The position numbers and the translations under genes were made by a program. Below, in pieces: positions 40,544-49,119 of a stretch of 64,000 bases of DNA (position 1 is the stretch's first letter; each line of letters begins with the position of its first letter). The stretch is from Streptomyces sp. cf386 (GTDB lineage: Bacteria > Actinomycetota > Actinomycetes > Streptomycetales > Streptomycetaceae), in NCBI RefSeq assembly GCF_900103585.1, contig NZ_FNHV01000002.1, forward strand, positions 549,461 to 613,460, read 5' to 3'. The notes under the pieces were generated by a model that was not told the DNA's origin, made no database searches, and saw nothing but the letters and a program-made list of their open reading frames with translations.

Positions 40544-42043
40544 TTACAGTGCGCTGTCTGTGCGTAGACCGTGCGTGGCGACGCCGGACAGGTCGTGCGC
40601 CGTGATGCTGTTGCGGTCGGCGACCGAGCGGCCCAGGGCGTGGTGCGGCCACAGGCCCGCGGCGACCCGGCGGCTGCGCTCGTTCCACTGGCGGGCCGCC
40701 GGGGCGTCGGCCTTGTAGTGGTTGAGGGCGTAACCGCCGGAGTGGATGCGCAGGAGGGTGAAACCGCCCGGGTACTCCTTGGCGGCGGCGACCTCCTGCT
40801 GGGTGACGTGCGGGGCCCGCACCAGCACGGTGCGCTTGTTGCGGTGGGTGTGGCCCGCGTGGTGGAGGAAGACGCCGGGGGCCTGCGCGTAGGCGTCGAC
40901 GATCGCGCGGGCCTGGCGGCGCTCCAGGCACTGGCCGCGGGTCACCGGGAAGACGGAGTCCCGCACGGTCAGCGGATGGTGCCCGAACACCAGCGTCGGC
41001 TGGTCCGGCTGCTCCCTCAACCGCTCCTGGAACCAAGCCAGTTGGTCGGTGCCGAGCCCGCCCGCGTCGGCGCCGTTGCCGGTCTTGGCGTAGGTGTCGA
41101 GGCCGATGATCCGCAGCCCGCCGAGGTCGTGGGCGAAAAACCCGGGCCCGTCGTCGCCGCCGCCCGGGAACGTCCTGCCGAACACGTTGTCGTCGTCCCG
41201 GGAACGGTCGTGGTTGCCCCGTACGACGAAGTAGTCCCGCCCGTGCGTGCCGAAGCCGTCCAGGATCCGCCGGGCCTCGCCGAGGTCGTCAGCCGCCCCG
41301 CCCGCCGAGATGTCGCCCCCGGCCAGCAGTACGTCCGCCCCGCGCCGCCGGGCCTCCTCGACCAGCGCGCGGCTCATCAGCTCCGGATACGGTGCGCGCC
41401 CCGGCTGCTGCCCCACCCCGCGCAGCAGGGGAATGCCGCCGACCAGGCCTGCGGTGGTCTCGCCGAGGTGCAGGTCGTTGCAGAGCGCGACCGAGAGCAG
41501 GTGGCGGCCGGGCGGGGGCTGCGGGGTGGTGAAGGAGTACGGGCCGCCGCTGTGGCCGAAGCCGAACGTCGAGGTGCCCACCGCGTTGCCGCGCACCAGG
41601 TGGAGCGGGGTGGGAGTGGCGGCTACTCCGCGTGAGCGGGCCTGGTAGTAGTACGTCTGCCCCGGCTCCAGGTCCGTGAGCTCGACCTGGTGGTGGGCGG
41701 TCGGGCGGCCCTCGGACGCGGTGCGGTTGAGGCGGGAGGGGTGGGTGCCGTAGACGATCTCGCCCTCGGTGATCGCGGGGAGGGGGTGGCCCAGGCCGTC
41801 GTTGGTGCCGGGGATGCCGGTGTACCAGGTGATGACCGCGCGGTCCTCGGTGAGAGTGACCAGTTCGAGGTTGACGGCGGTCAGGTCATCGGGGTGAGAG
41901 GAGCGCGCCCGCTGCACGGCGGCGGAGGCCGAGCGCATCAGGGCAGGGGCGAGGCGGGCGCCGGAGCGCAGCACCTCGCAGGGGCCGGGGAAGGCCGACA
42001 GGGCCGCGAGTGCGGGGAGGTGGGCGGAGAAACAGCAGCGCAT
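40544..42043 (-). CDS. Metallophosphoesterase, purple-acid-phosphatase-like
   Basis: About 499 residues. An N-terminal beta domain (about 50-170; LTEDRAVITWYTG and LTDLEPGQTYYYQARS) resembles the fibronectin-like domain of purple acid phosphatases. The phosphoesterase domain follows with all five metal motifs: CNDLHLGE (DxH), LAGGDIS, VVRGNHDRS, LVFGHHPL and HHAGHTHRN. Two-metal phosphomonoesterase or diesterase chemistry is therefore likely. No clear signal peptide is seen. Start is uncertain: ATG 42043 has GAGG close upstream; ATG 42145 and 42139 lie in a proline-rich extension containing a TTA codon. Upstream lies a pair of 15-bp repeats. Confidence 0.8.
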   Translation of the reverse strand: MRCCFSAHLPALAALSAFPGPCEVLRSGARLAPALMRSASAAVQRARSSHPDDLTAVNLELVTLTEDRAVITWYTGIPGTNDGLGHPLPAITEGEIVYGTHPSRLNRTASEGRPTAHHQVELTDLEPGQTYYYQARSRGVAATPTPLHLVRGNAVGTSTFGFGHSGGPYSFTTPQPPPGRHLLSVALCNDLHLGETTAGLVGGIPLLRGVGQQPGRAPYPELMSRALVEEARRRGADVLLAGGDISAGGAADDLGEARRILDGFGTHGRDYFVVRGNHDRSRDDDNVFGRTFPGGGDDGPGFFAHDLGGLRIIGLDTYAKTGNGADAGGLGTDQLAWFQERLREQPDQPTLVFGHHPLTVRDSVFPVTRGQCLERRQARAIVDAYAQAPGVFLHHAGHTHRNKRTVLVRAPHVTQQEVAAAKEYPGGFTLLRIHSGGYALNHYKADAPAARQWNERSRRVAAGLWPHHALGRSVADRNSITAHDLSGVATHGLRTDSAL

Positions 42044-42111
42044 GTCCTCGATATGGCCCAGAGCGGTTAACGGGGGAGGTGGCGGTGGCGGCGGGGCCAG
42101 GTCCGGCGCGA

Positions 42112-42149
42112 GACATCTCCATGGAACGGAACGCGACATCTCCATGGAA
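42112..42149. repeat. 15-bp direct repeats with embedded palindrome
   Basis: GACATCTCCATGGAA occurs exactly at 42112-42126 and 42135-42149, a 23-bp period. Each copy contains CCATGG. They lie in the divergent gap between the phosphoesterase and the three-TM protein, 119 bp upstream of the latter, and could be regulator half-sites. Confidence 0.6.
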
Positions 42150-42267
42150 GCAGGGCGAAGGCGGTCATCGTAAGGAGTGTGCCGAGTCTCACTGATCCCG
42201 AGTTGTGGTCTTTGATCCGGTACTACGATCGGTCGGGCCGGGTGAGGGCTCACCGAGGGGGCGGGCA

Positions 42268-42729
42268 GTGACTGCGCTGAGTGAGGGTTCGGAGGGCGCG
42301 GAGGGGGCGGAGATCGGTGGCCGCGAGCCGTTGGGCGCGGACCGGATCAAGCACCTTGAGTTCATCCAGGCGACGATCACGCGATTGGGGACCAACTCGT
42401 TCCTGGTGAAGGGCTGGGCGCTGACCCTGGCCGCGGGCCTGTTCGCGCTGTCCGCGAGCCGGTTGAGCTGGCAGATCGCGGGCGTCGGCATCGTGCCGCT
42501 GCTCTGCTTCTGGTACCTGGACTGCTACTTCCTACGCCAGGAGCGGGCCTTCCGCCGGCTCTACGACGATGCGCGGAGCCCCGACAGCTCGGTCGAGATG
42601 CTCTCCATGAACGTGGCGCCGTATCTGGCCCGGATGCCGTGGCCGGAGGTGTGGCTGACGCCGACACTGCTGCTGTTCTACGCGCCGTTGCTGCTGGCCG
42701 ACCTGGCGCTGGTCGTGTTCGCTCTGTGA
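42268..42729 (+). CDS. Three-TM protein of the LEFIQ.TI.R...NSF..KGW type, unknown
   Basis: A 153-residue membrane protein. A charged N-terminus leads to IKHLEFIQATITRLGTNSFL (residues 27-46), TM1 (46-64), TM2 (68-87), then WYLDCYFLRQERAFRRLYDD and a third TM (129-152). I recall this N-terminal pattern from widespread, sporadically distributed bacterial proteins that have no assigned function and are often small membrane partners of other proteins. GTG 42268 has GAGGGG upstream. The 3' end overlaps the converging HIT gene by 52 bp. It has no evident partner in its operon. Confidence 0.75.
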   Translation: MTALSEGSEGAEGAEIGGREPLGADRIKHLEFIQATITRLGTNSFLVKGWALTLAAGLFALSASRLSWQIAGVGIVPLLCFWYLDCYFLRQERAFRRLYDDARSPDSSVEMLSMNVAPYLARMPWPEVWLTPTLLLFYAPLLLADLALVVFAL

Positions 42730-43187
42730 GTGGGCGTGGGTTCCGGTGGGCCGATGGCCGCGGAGAGGCGGGCGGCGAGCGCGTCGGTCGCGGCCTCGTC
42801 CTCGTACCGGAAGCCCGCGCCCTTCGGCGGCCAGATGGACCCCATCGTGTCGCCGGGGCTGCGCGGCACGAGGTGCACATGGGTGTGGAACACGGTCTGG
42901 GTGGCCACCGCGCCCGCGGAGTTGACGACGTTCATGCCGGCGGGCCGGAGAACCTCGCGGAGCGCCCGGCCCACCACCATGACGGTGTGGAAGAGCCGCT
43001 GGGCCGCCGCCTCGTCCATCGCCCACAGGTCCGCCGCGTGCGCCTTCGGCACGACCAGGGTGTGCCCCCGGGTGGCGGGCGCCAGCGGGAAGAAGGCGAG
43101 GGTGTGCTCGTCCTCGTGCACCACCCGCGCCTCGCCGGTGCCGGCGACGATCTCGCAGAAGACGCAGTCCTGTTCACGGACGCCCAT
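42678..43187 (-). CDS. HIT-family nucleotide hydrolase/transferase
   Basis: A 169-residue HIT protein. QDCVFCEIVAGTGEA is the N-terminal zinc/adenosine region (CVFC), then HTLVVPKAH and the histidine triad TQTVFHTHVHLVPR (HxHxHxx). The family hydrolyses AMP-linked bonds, for example on lysine or dinucleotides. ATG 43187 is preferred for its RBS-like AGGGAT. The last 17 codons overlap the three-TM protein gene on the other strand. Confidence 0.92.
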   Translation of the reverse strand: MGVREQDCVFCEIVAGTGEARVVHEDEHTLAFFPLAPATRGHTLVVPKAHAADLWAMDEAAAQRLFHTVMVVGRALREVLRPAGMNVVNSAGAVATQTVFHTHVHLVPRSPGDTMGSIWPPKGAGFRYEDEAATDALAARLSAAIGPPEPTPTHRANTTSARSASSNGA

Positions 43188-43331
43188 GGACCATCCCTGT
43201 CGCTCCCTGACGTTCCCCGTCGCTCTGAAGTGTCCGCAAGCTGAATTGTCCGCAAGAGTATGCCGAGCCCGACTGGTCGCCGGTGCCCTCTCGGGCGCAC
43301 CCTGGAAGCAGGTCTTCCGGAGGTGATCGTC

Positions 43332-43607
43332 ATGATGCACACCACAGTGGGATGGCATGTCGAGATGGAGTTCCTGGAGGACGACCAGCACACCCGGGCG
43401 GTCGCGCTGGTGCGTCTCCCCGACGGCTCCGAGGTACGCGCCCACGGACACGCCACACGGCACCACACCGACTCCAATCAGCCACGGGTCGGCGAGGAGA
43501 TCGCCGCGGCCCGTGCCCTGAACGAACTGGCGATGCAACTACTCACCAAGGCCCACGGCGAAATCGACCAGGCCTCGGGCCGCACGTCCCACCCAATCCA
43601 CGTCTGA
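43332..43607 (+). CDS. DUF1876 protein
   Basis: A 91-residue DUF1876 protein: GWHVEMEFLEDDQHTRAVAL then LPDGSEVRAHGHATRH and PRVGEEIAAARALNELAMQLL. The beta-beta-alpha pattern recalls dsRBD-like or dodecin-sized folds; the function is unknown. The RBS is near consensus, GGAGGTGAT, 4 nt before ATG 43332 (a second ATG follows directly), so expression is probably strong. It is divergent from the HIT gene. Confidence 0.9.
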   Translation: MMHTTVGWHVEMEFLEDDQHTRAVALVRLPDGSEVRAHGHATRHHTDSNQPRVGEEIAAARALNELAMQLLTKAHGEIDQASGRTSHPIHV

Positions 43608-43667
43608 CCAACCCTGACCGTCCTGCCCCACCATCGCCGCCGAGCGGTTGGAGACCCGTCGAGCGGC

Positions 43668-43775
43668 GTCATTGGCTCGGGCGCGGTGACTGGCTCGGGC
43701 GCGGTGACTGGCTCGGGTGCCGCGACCGGCTCGGGCGCCGCGGCCGGCCCGGGCGGCGTCATTGGCCTGAGCGGC
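43668..43775. repeat. Six 18-bp tandem units
   Basis: Units of the type GTGACTGGCTCGGGCGCG start every 18 bp from 43668. Units 1-3 differ at a few positions, 4-6 are more diverged. On either strand they would encode six-residue repeats, but no RBS or protein context supports translation. Confidence 0.75.
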
Positions 43776-43787
43776 TGGGCCCGCGCC

Positions 43788-44040
43788 CGCGTGGCCGGTG
43801 ACGCCTGCGCGCGGTCGGTGAGGCCTGCGCGTTCGTTGGTGCTGCCGCCCCGTTACTCGTCCCGGCGGCCGACGTGGCGGTTACGTCGGTGTCGTCGGCG
43901 TTGCCTGTGCCAAGGCCTGTGCTCTCGGATCGGCCTTCATCGGCCCGGGTGGCCGATCCATGCCCGAACGCCGATCCGGGCCCGCGTGGCCGATGACGCC
44001 CCCGCGCGGTCGGTGAAGCCCGCGTGTCCGTCGGCGCTCC
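43788..44040. repeat. Imperfect 58-bp direct repeat
   Basis: 43788-43845 and 43983-44040 both start CGCGTGGCC(G/A)(G/A)TGACGCC and share CGCGCGGTCGGTGA. About three quarters of positions agree. The 137 bp between them contain further partial copies. Confidence 0.6.
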
Positions 44041-44059
44041 TCCACACCCGCCCCGCCGG

Positions 44060-45217
44060 CTACCCCACCACCGTCCGCACCGCCCGTACCAACGCCTGTG
44101 CCCTCGGGTCCGCCGTCACCGTCTTGCGGAAGCCGTTGGTCACGTAGCCGAAGGCGATGCCTGTGTGCGGGTCGGCGAAGCCGAGGGCGCCGCCTCGGCC
44201 GGGGTGGCCGAAGGAGGCGGGGGACAGGAGGGGGGACGCTGTGCCGTGGAGCATGTAGCCGAGGCCGAAGCGGGTGTTCACGATCAGGACGCGGTCGGGG
44301 CCCGAGGACTCTTCGGTGCGGGCCAGATCCACCGTGGGCGGGTCGAAGAGGCGGATGCCGTCGACCTCGCCGATCAGGGCCGCGTAGACGCGGGCCAGAC
44401 CGTCGGCCGTCGCGATGCCGTTCGTCGCGGGGAGGGCGGCGGCGCGGTAGGCGGGGTCGTTCTGGTCGGGGAACGGGGTGATGGCGGCGAAGGCGCGGCG
44501 GGTGAGGGAGTTCGGGTCGTCGTAGGCCTCGGTGACCGAGCGCTTCGGGCGGGAGCGCAGTGCGCCTGACGGTTCGGGACCGTCCACGCGGCCGGTACGG
44601 CCTACTCGGGACTCCTCCGACTGTGGCAGGCCCAGCCACAGGTCGGCGTTCAACGGGTCGGTGACCTCTGTTGCCAGCCACTCGCCGGTCCACTGTCCCG
44701 TCACGCGCCGGACCAGTTCGTCGAGCATCCAGCCGTACGTCAGCGCGTGATAGCCGTGATCGGTGCCCGGCTCCCACGCGGGCGCCTGCGCCGCCACCGC
44801 CTCGGGGCCGCGGTGCGGGTCGAGGGCCTCCTCGGGGGTGAGCGGGCGGTCGAGGGCAGGGAGCCCCGCGCGGTGGTTCAGAACGTGCCGGACAAGGAGT
44901 CGCTCCTTGCCATGTGCCTTGAACTCCGGCCAGTACTCGGACAACGGTGCGTTCAGGTCCAGTTCCCCACGCTGGTGCAGGAGGAGGGGTACGGCGGCGG
45001 CTACGCCCTTTGTCGCCGAGCGCACGACCTGCGCGGTGCCGTGATCCCACGGCTGCGTACCGTCGACGTCCTTCGTCCCGGCCCACAGGTCCACGACCTT
45101 GCGACCGTCCCGGTACACGGCCACCGCCGCGCCCCGCTCCCCGAGCGTGTCGAAGTTCCGGGCGAACGCCTCCCTGACCGGCTCGAAGCCCTCGGCCACT
45201 GTGCCGTTCACGTCCAC
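44060..45217 (-). CDS. Serine hydrolase, beta-lactamase/esterase fold
   Basis: A 385-residue protein of the class C beta-lactamase/EstB group. The nucleophile motif SATK (SxxK) is in QVVRSATKGVAAAV, the Tyr-motif region in HGYHALTYGWMLDEL, and GHPGRGGALGFADP near the C-terminus replaces the usual KTG. Most such proteins are esterases or peptidases, not lactamases. No signal peptide is present, so it is cytosolic. GTG 45217 has GAGGGAG 7 nt upstream. It lies 103 bp downstream of ohr. Confidence 0.88.
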   Translation of the reverse strand: MDVNGTVAEGFEPVREAFARNFDTLGERGAAVAVYRDGRKVVDLWAGTKDVDGTQPWDHGTAQVVRSATKGVAAAVPLLLHQRGELDLNAPLSEYWPEFKAHGKERLLVRHVLNHRAGLPALDRPLTPEEALDPHRGPEAVAAQAPAWEPGTDHGYHALTYGWMLDELVRRVTGQWTGEWLATEVTDPLNADLWLGLPQSEESRVGRTGRVDGPEPSGALRSRPKRSVTEAYDDPNSLTRRAFAAITPFPDQNDPAYRAAALPATNGIATADGLARVYAALIGEVDGIRLFDPPTVDLARTEESSGPDRVLIVNTRFGLGYMLHGTASPLLSPASFGHPGRGGALGFADPHTGIAFGYVTNGFRKTVTADPRAQALVRAVRTVVG

Positions 45218-45320
45218 GCCCGTGCTCCCTCTGCGTCCGTCCCGCACGTCTTGTGCGCCTTCGACAGTCAGTCCAACACGGGTCCGTGGCCTTGGATTCC
45301 GATCTGTGGCCGACGTCTCG

Positions 45321-45770
<450 letters not shown>

Positions 45771-45799
45771 TGGCCCTCCCCCAGATACAGCATGCACAA

Positions 45800-45819
45800 G
45801 TACATCGTGCACAAGGTAC
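45800..45819. promoter_or_regulatory. Candidate OhrR operator upstream of ohr
   Basis: GTAC-ATC-GTGCAC-AAG-GTAC is symmetrical at 14 of 20 positions, 30 bp upstream of ohr. A TGCACAAG octamer is repeated at 45793 and 45809. MarR/OhrR proteins bind such dyads. It is the only palindrome in the 134-bp ohrR-ohr gap. Confidence 0.6.
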
Positions 45820-45904
45820 TGGTCGGTAGCAATCCCATCGGTACGTGGGGTGGGCAACTGTCGGTAACCCGAGATCAGGGGTGGAGGGATCAGTGGTAGC
45901 GGTA

Positions 45905-46372
45905 TCAGCGGTTGCGCTCGGCCGCCGCCGTCGCCTTCGCCGCCAGCTGCCACAACTCCTCCCGCAGCCGGGCGACCTCGGGGCCGCCGAGCCCGGTCTC
46001 CGTGAGCAGCGTGCCCGGTACGCACTCCGCACGCTCCCGCAGCCGTTCCCCCTCCCCGGTCACCGCGACCAGCACCGACCGCTCGTCCCGCGCCGAGCGC
46101 TCACGGCGCACCAGCCCCGCCGCCTCCAGCCGCTTCAGCAGCGGGGAGACGGTGCCGTAGTCGAGCCGCAGGGCGGTCGCCAGCTCCTTGACCGTCGTCT
46201 CGCCGCGCTCCCAGAGGACCAGCAGGACGAGGTACTGGGGGTAGGTGAGGCCGAGTTCGTCGAGCAGCGGGCGGTACGCGGCCGTCACCGCGCGCTGGGC
46301 GGCGTACAGCGCGAAGCACAGCTGCTCGTCGAGCGCCAGCGAGCCCTCGTCCGTCGGTTCCTCGTTCGTCAC
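45905..46372 (-). CDS. ohrR: OhrR-type MarR-family repressor
   Basis: A 155-residue MarR protein of the peroxide-sensing OhrR type. LDEQLCFALYAAQRAVTAAY carries the reactive Cys19 at the position of B. subtilis OhrR Cys15. The winged helix reads TTVKELATALRLDYGTVSPL then LLKRLEAAGLVRRERSARDE. GTG 46372 overlaps the stop of the upstream ABC ATPase gene (GTGA), so the repressor is translationally coupled to a cobalt/nickel importer, an unusual arrangement. It presumably represses ohr through the dyad at 45800. Confidence 0.9.
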   Translation of the reverse strand: MTNEEPTDEGSLALDEQLCFALYAAQRAVTAAYRPLLDELGLTYPQYLVLLVLWERGETTVKELATALRLDYGTVSPLLKRLEAAGLVRRERSARDERSVLVAVTGEGERLRERAECVPGTLLTETGLGGPEVARLREELWQLAAKATAAAERNR

Positions 46373-47133
46373 GCGCCCATTGTCACGGAGCGCGGGTCGA
46401 AGCCGAACGGCAGCTCCAGCCGGTGGGCGCTCATCAGATCCTCGTCCGCGAGGAGTTCGCCGGTCTTTCCGTCCGCCGCGATCACGCCCTCGCTGAGGAC
46501 GAGCGAGCGCGGGCACAGCTCCAGCGCGTACGGCAGGTCGTGCGTGACCATCAGGACCGTGACGTCCAACGAGCGCAGGATGTCGGCCAGTTCGCGGCGG
46601 GAGGCGGGGTCGAGGTTGGAGGACGGCTCGTCGAGGACGAGGATCTCCGGTTCCATCACGAGCACCGTCGCCACCGCGACCCGGCGCCGCTGACCGAAGG
46701 AGAGGTGGTGCGGGGGCCGGTCCTTGAACTCCGCCATGCCGACCTGGGCGAGCGCCCGGTCGACGCGCTCCTCCAGCTCGGGCCCCTTGATCCCGGCCGC
46801 CGCCGGCCCGAAGGCGACGTCCTCACGGACCGTCGGCATGAAGAGCTGGTCGTCCGGGTCCTGGAACACGATCCCGACCCGGCGCCGGATCTCGGCCATA
46901 TGCTGCTTGCCGACGGGCAGCCCGGCGACCTTCACCGTGCCCGCGCCGCCGGTCAGGATGCCGTTGAGGTGCAGGACGAGGGTCGTCTTGCCGGCGCCGT
47001 TCGGCCCGAGCAGCGCGACCCGCTCGCCGCGCGCGAGGGAGAAGTCCACGCCGAACAGGGCCTGGTGGCCGTCGGGGTAGGCGAAGGCGAGGCCGGAGAC
47101 GTCCAGCGAAGGTGCGGGGGTCATGTCAGTCAC
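46369..47133 (-). CDS. cbiO: ECF-type cobalt/nickel importer ATPase
   Basis: A 254-residue ABC ATPase of the CbiO/EcfA class. Walker A is LLGPNGAGKTTLVLHLNG, the Q-loop FQDPDDQLFM, the signature LSFGQRRRVAVA (the ECF form of LSGGQ), and Walker B ILVLDEPSSNLD, with H-loop TVLMVTHD. It powers uptake with CbiQ and CbiM. GTG 47133 overlaps the cbiQ stop (GTGA); ATG 47142 is an alternative. The metal could be cobalt or nickel. Its own stop is shared with the ohrR start. Confidence 0.93.
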   Translation of the reverse strand: MTDMTPAPSLDVSGLAFAYPDGHQALFGVDFSLARGERVALLGPNGAGKTTLVLHLNGILTGGAGTVKVAGLPVGKQHMAEIRRRVGIVFQDPDDQLFMPTVREDVAFGPAAAGIKGPELEERVDRALAQVGMAEFKDRPPHHLSFGQRRRVAVATVLVMEPEILVLDEPSSNLDPASRRELADILRSLDVTVLMVTHDLPYALELCPRSLVLSEGVIAADGKTGELLADEDLMSAHRLELPFGFDPRSVTMGA

Positions 47134-47894
47134 AGGGTCCATCCCAACAAGCAGACCGCGAGGGCCGCGAACGGAAGAGCGAGGGCGTACGACCACTGCG
47201 CCCGGGATGCGGTCACCTCGTCGATCACCGGCATCGAACCGGCGTACCCGCGGCTGAGCATGGCCAGATGGACCCGCTCGCCGCGCTCGTAGGACCGGAT
47301 GAACAGCGCGCCCGCCGACTTCCCGAGCACGCCCCAGTGCCGGATGCCCCGCGCCTCGAAGCCGCGCGACTCGCGTGCGATGCGCATCCGCCGCATCTCG
47401 TCCGTGATGAGGTCGCCGTACCGGATCATGAAGGACGCGATCTGTACGAGCAGCGGCGGCAGCTTCAGCCGCTGCAGGCCGAGGAGCAGTGCGCGCAGCT
47501 CGGTCGTGGAGGCGAGCAGGACGGAGGCGGCGACGCCGAGGGTGCCCTTGGCCAGCACGTTCCACGCGCCCCACAGTCCGTTGACGCTCAGCGACAGGCC
47601 CAGCACCTCGACCCGTTCGCCCTCCGCCACGAACGGCATCAGCACGGCGAACGCGACGAACGGCACCTCGATCAGCAGCCGCTTGAGCAGGTAGCCGGCG
47701 GGCACGCGCGCGACGTACGCGACGAGCCCGAGCAGCACGGCGTACAGGCCGAACGCCCACATCGCCTCCCGCGGCGTCGACACCACGACCAGCACGAAGG
47801 CGAACGTGGCGACCAGCTTGGCGTGCGGAGGCAGGGCGTGCACGGGCGAGTGCCCGGGCCGGTAGAGCTGGTGGGCGGCGTGCCCGCTGCCCAT
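47130..47894 (-). CDS. cbiQ: ECF transporter T component CbiQ
   Basis: A 254-residue transmembrane coupling protein with about five TM segments. The T-component motifs are RIARESRGFEARG (first Ala-Arg-Gly coupling motif) and SYERGERVHLAMLSRGYAG (second), both contacting the ATPase. HPLPPHAKLV-type start is HALPPHAKLVATFAF. ATG 47894 begins 1 bp after the cbiM stop. It forms one operon, cbiM-cbiQ-cbiO-ohrR. Confidence 0.93.
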   Translation of the reverse strand: MGSGHAAHQLYRPGHSPVHALPPHAKLVATFAFVLVVVSTPREAMWAFGLYAVLLGLVAYVARVPAGYLLKRLLIEVPFVAFAVLMPFVAEGERVEVLGLSLSVNGLWGAWNVLAKGTLGVAASVLLASTTELRALLLGLQRLKLPPLLVQIASFMIRYGDLITDEMRRMRIARESRGFEARGIRHWGVLGKSAGALFIRSYERGERVHLAMLSRGYAGSMPVIDEVTASRAQWSYALALPFAALAVCLLGWTL

Positions 47895-47895
47895 G

Positions 47896-48951
47896 TCAGA
47901 CGCTCGTGGTCGTCGGCGAGGCGTCGGACGCGTCGGCCGTACGACGCGTGCGCACCGCCCAGAAGACGCCGGTGCCCGCGAGGACGGTCACGCCGACGCC
48001 GATGACGCCCGCGAGCCCTCCGGACAGGCGGACGTTGTCGATGTCCTTGACGCCGTAGTCGGCGAGCGGCGAGTCGGCGGCGGCGTGCTCCTCGACCTTC
48101 TCGTCGATGCCCTTGTCGGCGGCGACCTTCTCCAGCCCGTCCGGGTTGGCGGAGGCGTAGAAGCTGACGAACCCGGCGAGGACCAGGGAGGTGACCAGAC
48201 CCACGGCCCACACCTTGCGCGGGGAGCGGGCGGCGACCGGGGCGGCCGGCTCGGCGGCGGGGGCGTCGACAAGCTCGCCGTTCACCCGCAGCTGGAGGCG
48301 CTGGCGCAGGTCGCGGGCGCCGTAGACGAGATCCGGCCGTACGGCCAGCACGGCACCCACCGTCAGCGCGGTGATCGCGGCCTCGCCGATGCCGATCAGG
48401 ATGTGCACGCCGACCATGGCGGTGGCGACCTTGGCGATGGAGACGTCGGTGGTGCCGCCGACGGCGTACAGCGCCGTGAAGACGAGTGCCGAGGCCGGGA
48501 CCGAGACGAGCGCGGCGACGAAGGAGGCGGCGGTCACGGAGCGGCGGGTGCGCGGCAGGATCTTGACCAGGCCGCGGAAGAGGCCGTACGCCACGACCAC
48601 CGTGACGATGCCCATGCACGTGATGTTCACGCCGAGCGCGGTCAGGCCGCCGTCCGCGAAGAGGATGCCCTGCATGAGCAGGACCACGGAGATGCACAGC
48701 ACGCCGGTGTAGGGGCCGACGAGTATCGCGGCCAGGGCGCCGCCGAGCAGATGTCCGCTGGTCCCGGCCGCCACCGGGAAGTTCAGCATCTGCACCGCGA
48801 AGACGAACGCGGCCACCAGGCCGGCCAGCGGGGCGGTCCGCTCGTCGAGCTCACGGCGTGCGCCGCGCAGGCTCACGGCGACGGCGGCAGCGGCGACCAC
48901 GCCGGTCGCGACCGAGGTGGGGGCGTCTATGAATCCATCAGGTACATGCAC
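47896..48951 (-). CDS. cbiM: ECF substrate component, CbiM fused to a PDGLE domain
   Basis: A 351-residue fusion. The CbiM/NikM part (1-215) starts HVPDGFIDAPTS, where the N-terminal His/Asp residues bind the metal, and continues with GTSGHLLGGALAAILVGP. The C-terminal part (about 240-330) has the PDGLE domain (ANPDGLEKVA) between two TM helices, as in NikMN-type fusions. The combination is used for nickel or cobalt uptake. GTG 48951 puts the metal-binding His at residue 2, as required. A Nur-box-like site just upstream favours nickel. No cobalamin riboswitch is visible in the leader. Confidence 0.92.
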   Translation of the reverse strand: MHVPDGFIDAPTSVATGVVAAAAVAVSLRGARRELDERTAPLAGLVAAFVFAVQMLNFPVAAGTSGHLLGGALAAILVGPYTGVLCISVVLLMQGILFADGGLTALGVNITCMGIVTVVVAYGLFRGLVKILPRTRRSVTAASFVAALVSVPASALVFTALYAVGGTTDVSIAKVATAMVGVHILIGIGEAAITALTVGAVLAVRPDLVYGARDLRQRLQLRVNGELVDAPAAEPAAPVAARSPRKVWAVGLVTSLVLAGFVSFYASANPDGLEKVAADKGIDEKVEEHAAADSPLADYGVKDIDNVRLSGGLAGVIGVGVTVLAGTGVFWAVRTRRTADASDASPTTTSV

Positions 48952-48970
48952 TGTTCGATGATGTGGCCAA

Positions 48971-48987
48971 ATGCGAACCACTTGCAA
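48971..48987 (-). promoter_or_regulatory. Nur-box-like site upstream of the importer
   Basis: On the minus strand this reads TTGCAA-GTGGT-TCGCAT. The streptomycete nickel regulator Nur recognises TTGCAA-N5-TTGCAA; the first half is perfect, the second matches 4 of 6. It lies 20-36 bp upstream of the cbiM start, where a repressor would block transcription. Confidence 0.5.
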
Positions 48988-49119
48988 GAGCGAGCGGCTT
49001 GTGTATCGCACACGTGATATATGCCTGCCTCAAGGGGCGCATTCCGGAAGATATGCGACATTGGAGGGGGAGTGAATGCACAGCTTTCGCACAGGTCACC
49101 CAGGGTAAGGGGCCGTCCG

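Larger units (their letters stand above)
43608..44059. other. 452-bp gap with simple repeats, no credible gene
   Basis: It holds an 18-bp tandem array (43668-43775) and an imperfect 58-bp direct repeat (43788-43845 and 43983-44040), plus several shorter echoes of CGGCCCGGGTGGCCGAT. Open frames here encode only Ala/Gly/Ser- or Arg-rich strings and run into the serine hydrolase gene. It looks like expanded or decaying sequence. Confidence 0.65.

Noticed and set aside
43478..43762. Minus-strand frame with APEPV repeats
   Set aside because: Overlaps DUF1876, has no RBS and is only a translation of the 18-bp array.
43686..44147. Frame encoding TGSGA repeats, then Arg-rich sequence
   Set aside because: Made by the tandem DNA repeat, lacks an RBS and runs into the serine hydrolase gene on the other strand.
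48952..49119. Cobalamin riboswitch ahead of cbiM
   Set aside because: No B12-box or related conserved segments can be found in the short leader.
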